Positions 46,495 to 55,308 of a stretch of DNA of 64,000 nt are shown here, piece after piece. A model generated the notes under the pieces. The model had not been told where the DNA came from and did not search any database. It saw only the letters and a program-made list of their open reading frames with translations. Location of the stretch: contig NZ_JABJRA010000007.1 of assembly GCF_013155365.1 (NCBI RefSeq), positions 186,001-250,000 of the forward strand. Direction: 5' to 3'. The DNA is from Nocardioides sp. zg-DK7169 (GTDB lineage: Bacteria; Actinomycetota; Actinomycetes; Propionibacteriales; Nocardioidaceae). Made by a program: the position numbers and the translations under genes. Position 1 is the stretch's first letter, and every line of letters begins with the position of its first letter.

Positions 46495-46863
46495 ATGGAC
46501 GCGCCTCTCCACCGACGCAAGGCCGAGTTCTTCAAGACTCTCGGCCACCCGGCCCGGATCCGGATCCTCGAGCTGCTCTCGACGCGCGACCACGCGGTGC
46601 ACGAGCTGCTCGAGCAGATCGACATCGGCCCGAGCAACCTCTCCCAGCAGCTGGCCGTGCTGCGCCGCCACGCCCTGGTGGTCTCCCACCGCCACGGCAA
46701 CGAGGTCCTCTACTCCCTGGGCATGCCCGAGGTCGCGCGCCTGCTCGAGGTGGCGCGCAGCATCGTGGAGCACCCCGACGCACCCCACGAGACACCCCCC
46801 GACCCCTCTCTCGATCCACCCGCCGGGGCACCCCTCGAGGAGCCCCGCGACCCCGTCCGGTGA
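46495..46863 (+). CDS. ArsR/SmtB-family transcriptional regulator
   Basis: 122 residues from ATG at 46495 (GGAGGG upstream). A winged helix covers about 8-85: AEFFKTLGHPARIRILELLS, HELLEQIDIGPSNLSQQLAV and LRRHALVVSHRHGNEVLYSL. The Cys metal-site residues of ArsR or CadC are absent, so it likely senses something other than the classic metals. The C-terminal 35 residues are Pro/Asp-rich. It diverges from pckG and shares the control region. Confidence 0.85.
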   Translation: MDAPLHRRKAEFFKTLGHPARIRILELLSTRDHAVHELLEQIDIGPSNLSQQLAVLRRHALVVSHRHGNEVLYSLGMPEVARLLEVARSIVEHPDAPHETPPDPSLDPPAGAPLEEPRDPVR

Positions 46864-46945
46864 GACCCGACTCACACCTCCACCCCGCAACCGACAGGAC
46901 CCCTGCTTCGTCGTCTCAGGCAGACGAAGGAGTACGACACACCAC

Positions 46946-47269
46946 ATGACGACCATCCCGGTCAGCGAGACGGTGCCCGGCCCGACCGGCACCGCACCCG
47001 CCCCTCAGCAGCCCACCTCCCCCTCCTCCCCCACCCCGGCCGGCCCGACGCGAACGGCGGCCCTCGCCGCAGCGGCCCACGTGGTGCGCGACATCGTGCT
47101 CGCGCTGCTCGACCTGGCCCGCCTGCGCACCCGCAGCGCGTGGGCCGAGATCCGTGCGACCTCCCCCGCCTGGTTCCCGGTCGTGCTCCTCACCTGGTGC
47201 GGCGTCGCGGCCGTGCTCGCCGCGGCGTTCGCCATCTGGGTCCTGGTGGTCATGCTGACCACGGGCTGA
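46946..47269 (+). CDS. Small protein with disordered Pro/Thr N-terminus and membrane helix
   Basis: 107 residues. The first 38 residues are Pro/Thr/Ala-rich and probably disordered. A helix around 40-65 (AAAHVVRDIVLALLDLARLR) precedes one strong transmembrane helix at about 78-104. No domain is recognised. AAGGAG lies 14 nt before the ATG, somewhat far. It lies between the ArsR gene and an NAD(P)-binding protein, all on the plus strand with short gaps, so the three may be one operon. Confidence 0.6.
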   Translation: MTTIPVSETVPGPTGTAPAPQQPTSPSSPTPAGPTRTAALAAAAHVVRDIVLALLDLARLRTRSAWAEIRATSPAWFPVVLLTWCGVAAVLAAAFAIWVLVVMLTTG

Positions 47270-47291
47270 GACCATCTCGCCGGGAGGTCCG

Positions 47292-47873
47292 ATGTCGATG
47301 CAGGTGGCGGTGCTGGGGGCGGAGAGCCCCCTCGGCACCCTGGTCGTGGCCCGGCTGCGCGCGGAGGCCCACCGGCCGGTGCCGCTGGACCCGCACGACG
47401 AGGCGGCGCTCCGGGGCGGCCTGGTCGGCGCCGATGCGGTCATCAGCGTGCTGGCCCCGCCCGAGGACCCGCAGGCGCCGTCGCTGGCCGAGGTGACCGA
47501 GCGCGTCGTGGCGGCGATGACCGCCTGCGGCGTCGCGCGGTACGTCGGCCTCGGCAGCGCGGCCGTGCGCTGGTGGCGCGACGAGCCGACCGGGCGCGCG
47601 CTGCTGCTGCCGCACCTGGCCCGGCTGCGCTCGCGCAGCGCCCAGGCCGACCTCGCCGCGATGACCGAGGTGGTCAGCGGCTCGTCCCTGGAGTGGACCC
47701 TGGCCCGCGTGGTCCGCACCACCGACCGGCCCTCGCGCGGGACCATCCGCTCGGGCTACCTGGGCCTGGACTCCGTGCGCTGGTCGATGACCCGGGCGGA
47801 CCTGGCGACGTTCCTGGTCGAGCAGGTCACCGACGAGAGCTACCTGCGCGCCGCCCCGGTCGTCACGAACTAG
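47292..47873 (+). CDS. NAD(P)-binding SDR-like protein
   Basis: 193 residues. The N-terminus MQVAVLGAESPLGTLVVARL has an atypical Rossmann loop (GAESPLG for GATGxxG). VGADAVISVLAPPED and CGVARYVGLGSAAVRWWRD resemble atypical SDRs of the NmrA/YwnB group, which have no catalytic Tyr/Lys and often sense redox. Two ATG starts are possible (47292 and 47298); GGGAGG upstream favours the first. The stop TAG is 55 bp before the next gene. Confidence 0.75.
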   Translation: MSMQVAVLGAESPLGTLVVARLRAEAHRPVPLDPHDEAALRGGLVGADAVISVLAPPEDPQAPSLAEVTERVVAAMTACGVARYVGLGSAAVRWWRDEPTGRALLLPHLARLRSRSAQADLAAMTEVVSGSSLEWTLARVVRTTDRPSRGTIRSGYLGLDSVRWSMTRADLATFLVEQVTDESYLRAAPVVTN

Positions 47874-47914
47874 TGGCGCGCCGGGAGGATGCCGGGCCAT
47901 CCCTCACCCGCCGG

Positions 47915-47920
47915 TATGGT
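47915..47920 (+). promoter_or_regulatory. -10 box for leaderless transcript at 47928
   Basis: TATGGT precedes the GTG at 47928 by exactly 7 nt. It overlaps an alternative ATG (47916), which argues for the GTG. Confidence 0.5.
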
Positions 47921-47927
47921 GCTCCGG

Positions 47928-48572
47928 GTGAGTGATGTGATGGCGGTACGCCACCCGGTTCCCGAGGCGGTCCGCACCCTCGACGTCCTCGCCAAGGCGG
48001 CCCTGCTGCTGCTGATGTTCCTCGCCGTCACCTCACCGGACCTGGGCAACATGCAGGACAAGGGCGCCCACGCCCGCGCGATCGGCTACCCGCTGGCGGC
48101 CTTCCTCGTGCCGTTCATCTGGTACGTCTGGTGGCGCGACCGCGCGTCGTTCCCGTGGCTGGCCGACCTGCTGGTCACCGTGACCTGCTTCACCGACACC
48201 CTCGGCAACCGGATGGACCTCTACGACTCGATCTCCTGGTTCGACGACTGGATGCACTTCATGAACACCGGCCTGCTGACCGCGGCGGCGATCCTGCTGA
48301 CCCTCCACCGCGGCGCGACGCTCGGGCGGATCCTGGAGCGCTCCCTGGCCTTCGGGGCCACGGCCGGCATCGTGTGGGAGCTCGCCGAGTACGCCACGTT
48401 CCTCAGCAAGTCCACCGAGCGCCGCTTCGCCTACACCGACACCTTGGGCGACCTGACCCTGAACACCCTCGGTGCCGTGGTCGCCGGGCTGGTGATCTTC
48501 GTGCTGTGGAGCCGCGGGCAGCTGCATTCCTCCGCGCCCCAGCTGGAGCACCGGGTCAGCACGCGGATCTGA
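47928..48572 (+). CDS. Multi-pass membrane protein (YjdF/DUF2238-like)
   Basis: 214 residues from GTG at 47928. About five transmembrane helices are seen. The conserved polar motifs FDDWMHFMNTGLL, GATAGIVWELAEYATFL and DTLGDLTLNTLGAVV (Asp, His and Glu in membrane helices) resemble the YjdF/DUF2238 family. The role is unknown. It ends 15 bp before the convergent nrfD-type gene without a clear hairpin. Confidence 0.75.
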   Translation: MSDVMAVRHPVPEAVRTLDVLAKAALLLLMFLAVTSPDLGNMQDKGAHARAIGYPLAAFLVPFIWYVWWRDRASFPWLADLLVTVTCFTDTLGNRMDLYDSISWFDDWMHFMNTGLLTAAAILLTLHRGATLGRILERSLAFGATAGIVWELAEYATFLSKSTERRFAYTDTLGDLTLNTLGAVVAGLVIFVLWSRGQLHSSAPQLEHRVSTRI

Positions 48573-48587
48573 GGCCCGCCCCGCCGC

Positions 48588-49697
48588 TCAGGACGCGGCG
48601 ACCGGCCCCTCGGGGTCCTCGGGACGGTGTCGCGCCGGCCCCTCACGCTCCATGCGCTGGCGCTGCGAGACGACGGTGTACTTCGGGTCGCGCGCGGAGG
48701 CCTGACCGGCCTCGAACACCCCGAGCCTGATGCACGCCGAGCCGGCCATCAGCGCCGCCCCGGACAGCACGGAGACCGCGCGGCTGCGCACCGGCAGCGC
48801 GGCGCCCACCGCGCCGGCCACCGTCAGGGCGCGCGCGGCGCGCATCAGCCGGCCCGCCTTGCCCTCGTGCAGCGGCTCCGCGGTGACGCCCATCGAGCGC
48901 TCCATGCGGCGTTCCGCGGCGAGCTCGAGCAGCGCGCCCCCGACCGCCAGGCGGCGCGCGGGCCCCGTCTCGTGCGTCGGTGCACCGATCAGCCCCAGCC
49001 CCGACGCCGCGGCCGCGGCCGACCCGACGAAGACGAACGGCAGCTCGCGGTACGCCTCGTGCCACGACGGGGTCGCGGTGTCGGAGAGCAGCACGGCGGT
49101 GTAGCTCGCGACCGGCGGCGCGAACACCGCGGCCACCAGACCGGCCGGGCGACCGACCGCCTCCACGAGACGCAGCGGCCCCCGGAGGCGTACGTCGTCA
49201 GGGAGCATCGAGACCACCTCGGCGGCGGCCGCGGCCCCGGCGAACGGGCCGTAGGCGGAGAGGATCCAGGTGCCGACCGACATCGGCGAGGTCAGCTTGG
49301 CGACGCGCAGCATGTGGAGGAACCGCGAGGGGCGGCCCAGGTCGTGGACCAGCGCGACCATCGAGAACGACAGCGCGCCGATCGCCCCCAGCCGCCCGAC
49401 CCGTCGCAGGCCCGGTCGCCCGGTCAGGTCGGCGCCGGCCGACAGCAGCGAGGAACCGGCCGCCAGCCCGCCGGCGAAGAGGTAGGCCGGGATGTCGACC
49501 TCCCACGGCGACGGCTTGACGATCGGGCGCCCGTAGTAGGAGGTGAACTCCGCCGCCGGCACCATCGAGCGCTCGCCGCCGCGGCGGCGTCGTCCGCCGC
49601 CGCGTCCGCGTCCGCCACGCCCGTCGCCCCGGCCACCACCACGGCCGTTGCCGCCCGCGCCGGAGCGGTCCTCCACCTGGCGCAGCGTGTCGCTCAT
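48588..49697 (-). CDS. nrfD: NrfD/PsrC-family membrane subunit of formate dehydrogenase
   Basis: 369 residues. Residues 10-43 are almost only Gly, Arg, Asp and Asn in RGG-like repeats, an unusual cytoplasmic head. From residue 65 about eight transmembrane helices follow, with SPWEVDIPAYLFAGGLAAGS, HDLGRPSRFLHMLR and SPMSVGTWILSAYG, classic NrfD motifs for quinone interaction. It should anchor the FdhAB pair in the membrane and pass electrons to menaquinone, replacing the cytochrome b of E. coli FdnI. ATGA overlap with fdhB (4 bp) shows coupling. Confidence 0.88.
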   Translation of the reverse strand: MSDTLRQVEDRSGAGGNGRGGGRGDGRGGRGRGGGRRRRGGERSMVPAAEFTSYYGRPIVKPSPWEVDIPAYLFAGGLAAGSSLLSAGADLTGRPGLRRVGRLGAIGALSFSMVALVHDLGRPSRFLHMLRVAKLTSPMSVGTWILSAYGPFAGAAAAAEVVSMLPDDVRLRGPLRLVEAVGRPAGLVAAVFAPPVASYTAVLLSDTATPSWHEAYRELPFVFVGSAAAAASGLGLIGAPTHETGPARRLAVGGALLELAAERRMERSMGVTAEPLHEGKAGRLMRAARALTVAGAVGAALPVRSRAVSVLSGAALMAGSACIRLGVFEAGQASARDPKYTVVSQRQRMEREGPARHRPEDPEGPVAAS

Positions 49698-50656
49698 CGG
49701 CTCCTCCCCACGAACGCGAGCGCCGCGCCGGCCAGCAGCGCGCCGGCGGCGGCCCCGGCCCGGCGGAACATCCGGGGCAGGTCGCGGGTGGTGACGACGG
49801 GGTCCGGCGGGAAGCCGTAGACCTCCGGCTCGTCGAGCAGGAGGAAGAAGGCGCCGGTGCCGCCCACGCCGTCGTGGGGGTCGTTGCCGTAGAGCCGGGC
49901 GTCCATCACCCCGGCCTCGTGCAGGCGCGCGACGCGCTGCTCGGCGCGCTCGCGCAGCTCCTCGACGTCACCGAACTGGATCGACTGGGTCGGGCAGGCC
50001 TGGGAGCAGGCGGGCTGCTGCCCGGCGCCGAGCCGGTCGTAGCACAGCGTGCACTTCTGGGCGATGCCGACGTTCTTGGCGCCCTCGGGGCCACGGCGCC
50101 GCTCGATCACGCCGTACGGGCACGCCGGGACGCAGTAGCCGCAGCCGTTGCAGATGTCGTCCTGCACCACGACGGTGCCGAACTCCGAGCGGAACAGCGA
50201 GCCGGTCGGGCACACGTCGAGGCAGGCGGCATGGGTGCAGTGCTTGCACACGTCGGAGGACATCAGCCAGCGGAAGTCCGGCACGCCGTCCTGCGCGGCC
50301 TCCTCGGCGCCGTCGGCCAGCATCCCCCCGAGGATGTCGTCCTCGGCCGGGCGCCGCGTCGGCATCCCGAGGTCGACGGTCGGCTGGCGCTGGCGCGGCT
50401 GCTCGATGAAGGCGACGTGGCGCCACTGGTTGGAGTTCAGCGAGTGGGAGTTGTCGTAGGACGTCGCCGTCATGTCGAAGTGGTCGGCGGGGACGTCGTT
50501 CCACTCCTTGCACGCCACCTCGCAGGCCTTGCAGCCGATGCAGATGCTGGTGTCGGTGAAGAACCCCTTGCGCTTCGGCTTGTCCTCGCCGTAGCCGGCG
50601 TCGGCCGCGGGGTCCAGCGGACCCCACAGGTCGAACTCGTTGAACAGGCTCGTCAT
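49694..50656 (-). CDS. fdhB: Formate dehydrogenase iron-sulfur subunit
   Basis: 320 residues. Four 4Fe-4S clusters are indicated by CIGCKACEVACKEW, CKHCTHAACLDVCPTG, CNGCGYCVPACPYG and CTLCYDRLG...CSQACPTQ. The C-terminus has a hydrophobic helix (about 296-316, AGAAAGALLAGAALAFVG) that may anchor it. It wires electrons from FdhA to the NrfD subunit. ATG at 50656 overlaps the fdhA stop by 4 bp and nrfD overlaps its end by 4 bp. Confidence 0.93.
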   Translation of the reverse strand: MTSLFNEFDLWGPLDPAADAGYGEDKPKRKGFFTDTSICIGCKACEVACKEWNDVPADHFDMTATSYDNSHSLNSNQWRHVAFIEQPRQRQPTVDLGMPTRRPAEDDILGGMLADGAEEAAQDGVPDFRWLMSSDVCKHCTHAACLDVCPTGSLFRSEFGTVVVQDDICNGCGYCVPACPYGVIERRRGPEGAKNVGIAQKCTLCYDRLGAGQQPACSQACPTQSIQFGDVEELRERAEQRVARLHEAGVMDARLYGNDPHDGVGGTGAFFLLLDEPEVYGFPPDPVVTTRDLPRMFRRAGAAAGALLAGAALAFVGRSR

Positions 50657-53600
50657 GGCGTCTTCCCGTCGCTGCTGTCGTCGTCTGGTCCCCACCGCTC
50701 GACCGGGTCGCGGTGCTGGCTGACCTCGGAGGCCGGCCCGGTGGTCACGATCGGGCTGCCCGGGTCGAGGTCCACCCCGGCACGGTGCTGGTGGTCCATC
50801 ACCAGGCTGCGCAGCGCCGGACCCGTCGGTCGCCTCCCGGCGATCACGTCACAGGTGCCCACCTTGGACTCCTGGATGAGCACGTTGGGGTCCAGGCTGA
50901 TGCCGAACAGGTCGTTGGCGGAGTCGCCGGTGACGATGCCGCCCTGACCCCAGTGGTAGGGCAGCCAGACCTGGTGCACCTCGCGGCCGTCCACGCGCAG
51001 CGGCACCAGCCGCTCGGTGACCAGCACCCGCGCCTCGATCGCGGAGCGCGCCGTGATGATCGTGGCCCACCCGCCGTTCTCCAGGCCGCGCTGCTCGGCG
51101 AGCGTCGGCGAGACCTCGATGAACATCTCCGGCTGCAGCTCGGCCAGCCTGGCCACGTAGCGGCTCATCCCGCCCGCGGTGTGGTGCTCGGTGAGCCGGC
51201 TGGTGGTGAAGACGTAGGGGTAGACCTCCCCGTGCAGCTGCGGCGGGGTGGGGTTCATCGGGTTGTCGGGGCGGTCGTACTCCTTGCGCACCGGGTTGCC
51301 CTGCTGGCCGTACATCGGGTTGCGGAACGGCGACTCGACCGGCTCGTAGTGCGTCGGCATCGGGCCGTCCACGAGCCCCTGCGGGACGTAGAGCGCGCCC
51401 TTCCCGTCACCCTGCATGATGAACGGGTCGTTGCCGGCGATGCCCACGACGCCGTCGGAGCCCTCCGGCGGGACGTAGTCCGGGGACTTGGTGAGCTCGA
51501 AGTCCGGGACGTCCTTTCCCACCCACTGGCCGGCCTCGCCGGCCTCCGGGTCCCACCACAGGTAGGCCTTGTTCTCGCTCCACGGGCGGCCCTCGGGGTC
51601 CGCCGAGGCGCGGTTGTAGAGCATCCGGCGGTTGGCCGGCCACGCCCAGCCCCACTCGGGGGCGACCTCGGACTGCTCCGAGCCGGGCTTGCGGCGCGCC
51701 GCCTGGTTCACGCCGTCCTTGAAGACGCCGGTGTAGATCCAGCAGCCGCCCAGGGTCGAGCCGTCGTCCTTCATCTCGTTGAACGACGACAGCGGGCGGC
51801 CGGTCTCGACCTCGTAGCCGTTGATCTCGCGCAGCACCGCCTCGGCGTCCGGCTCGTCGCGCTCGCCATGGACCGGGTAGTCCCAGGCGAGGTCGAGCAG
51901 CGGGCGGTCGCGGTCCAGCGTGGAGTCGGCGTAGCGCTCCCGCACCATCCGGCCGAGGTGGTAGAAGAACCACAGCTCCGAGCGGCAGTCGCCGGGTGCC
52001 TCGAGCGCCTTCTCACGCCACTGCAGCATCCGCTGGGTCTGGGTGAACGTGCCCTCCTTCTCCACGTGGGAGGCGGCGGGCATCAAGAACACCTCGGTGC
52101 GGCACTGCTCGGGCACGATCTCGCCGGTCTCGACCTCCGGGGAGTCCTTCCAGAACGTCGCGCTCTCGATCTCGAACAGGTCGCGGACGACCACCCAGTC
52201 GAGGTTGGCCATGCCCAGGCGCTGGGCGCGCCCGTGCGCGGAGCCGACGGCGGGGTTCTGCCCGAGCAGGAAGTAGCCCTTCACCTTGCCGTCGATCATG
52301 TCCATGACCGTGCGGTAGGTGCCGTGGTCGCCGGTGAGGCGTGGCATGTAGTCGAAGCAGAAGTCGTTCTCGGGCGTCGCCTGCTCGCCCCAGTACGCCT
52401 TGAGCAGGTTGACGCCGTAGGACCGGGCGTTGCCCCAGAACCCCTTCGCCCCCGGCAGCCGGACCGCGTCGATCCACCCGTCGAGCGTGTCGTGCACGCC
52501 GGCGCTCGGCATCGGCAGGTAGCCCGGCAGCAGGTTGAACAGGGTGGGGATGTCGGTGGAGCCCTGGATGCTGGCGTGACCGCGCAGCGCCATGATGCCG
52601 CCGCCGGGGCGGCCCATGTTGCCGAGCAGCAGCTGGAGGATCGCGCCGGTGCGGATGTACTGCACGCCCACGCTGTGCTGGGTCCACCCGACGCTGTAGA
52701 CCAGTGCGGTGGTGCGGTCGCGCCGCGAGTTCTCCGCCCAGGCCTGGGCGACCTCGAGGAAGTCCTCCTCGCTGACCCCACAGGTGCGCGCCACCATCTC
52801 GGGGGTGTAGCGGGCGTAGTGACGCTTGAGGATCTGGAAGACGCAGCGCGGGTGCTGCAGGGTCTCGTCGCGCCGCGGGTGGGCGCCCACCTGCATGCCG
52901 TGGGACTCGTTCTGCATCCCCGACGCGGTCTCGCGCTGGTGCTCCTGGTCCGCGGCGCTGTCGGCCTGCGCGGCGCCGTGACCGTTCTCGGACTCGTACT
53001 GCCACGACTGCGGGTCGTAGGTGCGGCTCTCGGGGTCGAACCCGGAGAACAGCCCGTCGAGGTCCTCGGTGTCGACGTAGTCCTCGCTCACGATCGTGGC
53101 GGCGTTGGTGTAGGCCACGACGTACTCGCGGAAGTCCAGGTCGTTGCTGAGGACGTGGTTGATGATCCCGCCCAGGAACGCGATGTCGGTGCCGACCCGG
53201 ATCGGGACGTGCTTGTCCGCCAGCGCGCTGGTGCGGGTGAAGCGGGGGTCGACGTGGTAGACTTTCGCGCCCCGGGCCTTCGCCTCCATGACCCACTGGA
53301 AGCCCACCGGGTGGGCCTCGGCCATGTTGGAGCCCTGGATCACGATGCAGTCGGCATTGGCCAGGTCCTGGAGGAACCCGGTGGCGCCGCCCCGCCCGAA
53401 CGAGGTCCCCAGACCGGGGACCGTGGCGGAGTGTCAAATACGCGCCTGGTTCTCGATCTGTAGCGCGCCCATCGCGGTGAAGAGCTTCTTGATGAGGTAG
53501 TTCTCCTCGTTGTCGAGGGTCGCTCCTCCGAGGCTGGCGATGCCGAGCGTGCGGCGCACCTTGCGGCCCTGGTCGTCGAGGTCCTGCCAGGTGTCGTTGC

Positions 53601-53997
53601 GCGCCTTGACGACGCGGTCGGCGATCATGTCCATCGCCGTGTCGAGGTCGAGCTCGGTCCACTCGGTGGCGTACGGCGCGCGGTACTTCACCGCGGTCTG
53701 GCGCAGCGAGCTGGTGACGAGGTTCTTGCTGGCCGAGCCCTTCGGGCACAGCCGCCCGCGCGAGACGGGGCTGTCGGGGTCGCCCTCGATCTGCACGACC
53801 TGCTCGTCCTTGACGAAGACCTTCTGCCCGCAGCCGACCGCGCAGTAGGGGCACACGCTGCGTGCGACCCGGTCGGCGGTCTCGGTGCGTGCCTCGATCT
53901 CCTCGGTCGCCGCCGAGCGCGCCGCGGCGCCGCGACCCAGACGGTCGGCGCCGGTGAACTGGCGCACGACGGGCCAGGAGAGGAACGACTTCGCCAT
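50653..53997 (-). CDS. fdhA: Selenocysteine-containing formate dehydrogenase alpha subunit
   Basis: 1114 residues reading through TGA at 53434-53436 as selenocysteine 188. Before it: 4Fe-4S site Cys49, Cys52, Cys56 and Cys84 (CPYCAVGCG, LCPKG); around it ENQARI-Sec-HSATVPGLG, the exact place of Sec in FdnG/FdhF; after it NADCIVIQGSNMAEAHPVG and the rest of the bis-MGD domains, ending in a molydopterin dinucleotide-binding region (VRKEYDRPDNPMNP, YHWGQGGIVTG). Formate is oxidised to CO2 at Mo/W-Sec. ATG at 53997 has AAGGAGG. No Tat signal is seen, unlike E. coli FdnG, so the complex probably faces the cytoplasm. selD precedes it by 67 bp. Confidence 0.93.
53404..53422 (-). promoter_or_regulatory. 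SECIS element of fdhA
   Basis: On the coding strand GGTCCCC-GGTCT-GGGGACC is a 7-bp stem with the loop GGTCT. It begins after exactly 11 nt from the UGA codon. E. coli fdhF has the same 11-nt gap and an apical loop containing GGUCU, the part read by SelB. Confidence 0.85.
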
Positions 53998-54064
53998 GGA
54001 CCCTCCTTCGACGCTGCGTGCGGTGCCTGTGCTGCGGGACGTGCCGTCGGGCGTGGTGTCGAAC

Positions 54065-55075
54065 CTACCTGACGACCAGCGGGTGCTCGCCTGCCTCGAC
54101 GATCTCCCCGACGACCGGGTACCCGGGTATCTCTCCGGCAATCAGCAGCCCGCCCGAGGTCTGGGCGTCGGCGAGCAGGACCAGCTCGTCCTCGCTCACG
54201 GAGGCGTCGAGGTGGGGGCGCACCCAGTCCAGGTTGCGCACGCTGCCGCCGGGGACGTGGCCGGCGGCGTGGGACTCGCGGGCCGCCTCCAGGTAGGGCA
54301 CCGCCGCGCTGTCGACGACGGCGCTCACGCCGCTGGCGCGGGCCATCTTGTACAGGTGCCCGAGCAGGCCGAACCCGGTGACGTCGGTGGCCGCGGTGCA
54401 CCCGGCGGCGAGCGCCGCGCGGGAGGCGTCGCGGTTGAGGGTGGTCATCGCGGCGATCGCGTGCTCGAAGCGCTCACCGGTGGCCTTGTGGCGGTTGTTG
54501 AGCACGCCGAGGCCGAGCGGCTTGGTCAGGGTCAGTGGCGTGCCCGGGCGGGCCGCGTCGTTGCGCAGCAGCCGGTCGGGGTCGCCCATGCCGGTGACGG
54601 CCAGGCCGTACTTCGGCTCGGGGTCGTCGATGCTGTGCCCGCCCGCGAGGTGGCAGCCGGCCTCGAGCGCCACCTCGGCGCCACCGCGCAGCACCTCCGC
54701 GGCGAGCTCGAACGGGATCCGCTCGCGCGGCCAGGCCAGCAGGTTGACCGCCAGCACCGGCTCGCCGCCCATCGCGTAGACGTCGGACAGTGCGTTGGCC
54801 GCAGCGATCCGGCCCCAGTCGTAGGCGTCGTCGACGACGGGCGTGAAGAAGTCCGCGGTCGCGATGACCGCGCGACCGCCGGCGATGCGGACCGCCGCGG
54901 CGTCGTCGCCGTGCTCGAGGCCGACCAGCAGCTCGCCGACCTCGCCGGTGTGCACGGTGCCGCGTCCGCCGGGCAGCCCGGCCAGCACCCGCTCGAGCTC
55001 GCCCGGGGGGACCTTGCAGGCACAGCCGCCGCCGGCGGCGTACTGGGTGAGGCGCACGGTGGGGGTCGCGGTCAT
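54065..55075 (-). CDS. selD: Selenide, water dikinase (selenophosphate synthetase)
   Basis: 336 residues. The flexible active-site loop GGGCACK contains Cys18 and Lys21, equal to Cys17 and Lys20 of E. coli SelD. ATP and metal motifs include VIATADFFTPVVDDAYDWGR, NALSDVYAMGGEP and ATDVTGFGLLGHL. It makes selenophosphate from selenide and ATP for SelA. It is read in the same direction as fdhA, which follows 67 bp later, so the selenium donor and the selenoprotein are likely co-expressed. tRNA-Sec lies divergently about 100 bp away. Confidence 0.96.
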   Translation of the reverse strand: MTATPTVRLTQYAAGGGCACKVPPGELERVLAGLPGGRGTVHTGEVGELLVGLEHGDDAAAVRIAGGRAVIATADFFTPVVDDAYDWGRIAAANALSDVYAMGGEPVLAVNLLAWPRERIPFELAAEVLRGGAEVALEAGCHLAGGHSIDDPEPKYGLAVTGMGDPDRLLRNDAARPGTPLTLTKPLGLGVLNNRHKATGERFEHAIAAMTTLNRDASRAALAAGCTAATDVTGFGLLGHLYKMARASGVSAVVDSAAVPYLEAARESHAAGHVPGGSVRNLDWVRPHLDASVSEDELVLLADAQTSGGLLIAGEIPGYPVVGEIVEAGEHPLVVR

Positions 55076-55172
55076 GCTGCGACCCTACGAGGACCACCCG
55101 AGGACCGCGAGGCTCTCGGCCGGGCCGCCCACGCGCTGGGGCCGATGTCCTAGGGTGACCTCGACGTTGCGG

Positions 55173-55267
55173 GGAGGCGTTCCTCGTCTGGTGACGGGCG
55201 CGGTCCTCAAAACCGTTGTGGCCGAGCACCTCGGTCAGGCGGGTTCGATTCCCGTCCGCCTCCGCCA
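55173..55267 (+). tRNA. selC: tRNA-Sec (anticodon TCA), CCA encoded
   Basis: 95 nt with encoded CCA and discriminator G. The long acceptor arm pairs GGAGGCG with CGCCTCC. The anticodon arm is CGGTC-CTCAAAA-CCG (anticodon TCA), there is a long variable arm (GCCGAGCACCTCGGT) and the T-loop is GGTTCGATTCC. TTCCTC at positions 8-13 and the enlarged D-arm are typical of selC. selA starts 42 bp downstream. Confidence 0.93.
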
Positions 55268-55308
55268 ACGTCGTGGCCGCCGGAGCGAGCAGAGGCGAGA
55301 GGACGCGC

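Noticed and set aside
53434..53436. fdhA considered as a pseudogene with a nonsense mutation
   Set aside because: The complete sel machinery is adjacent, a SECIS-like hairpin follows and the flanking residues are those of Sec sites.
50713..53463. A 916-codon open frame antisense to fdhA
   Set aside because: Same shadow effect; no recognisable motif, while the minus strand encodes a clear molybdopterin enzyme.
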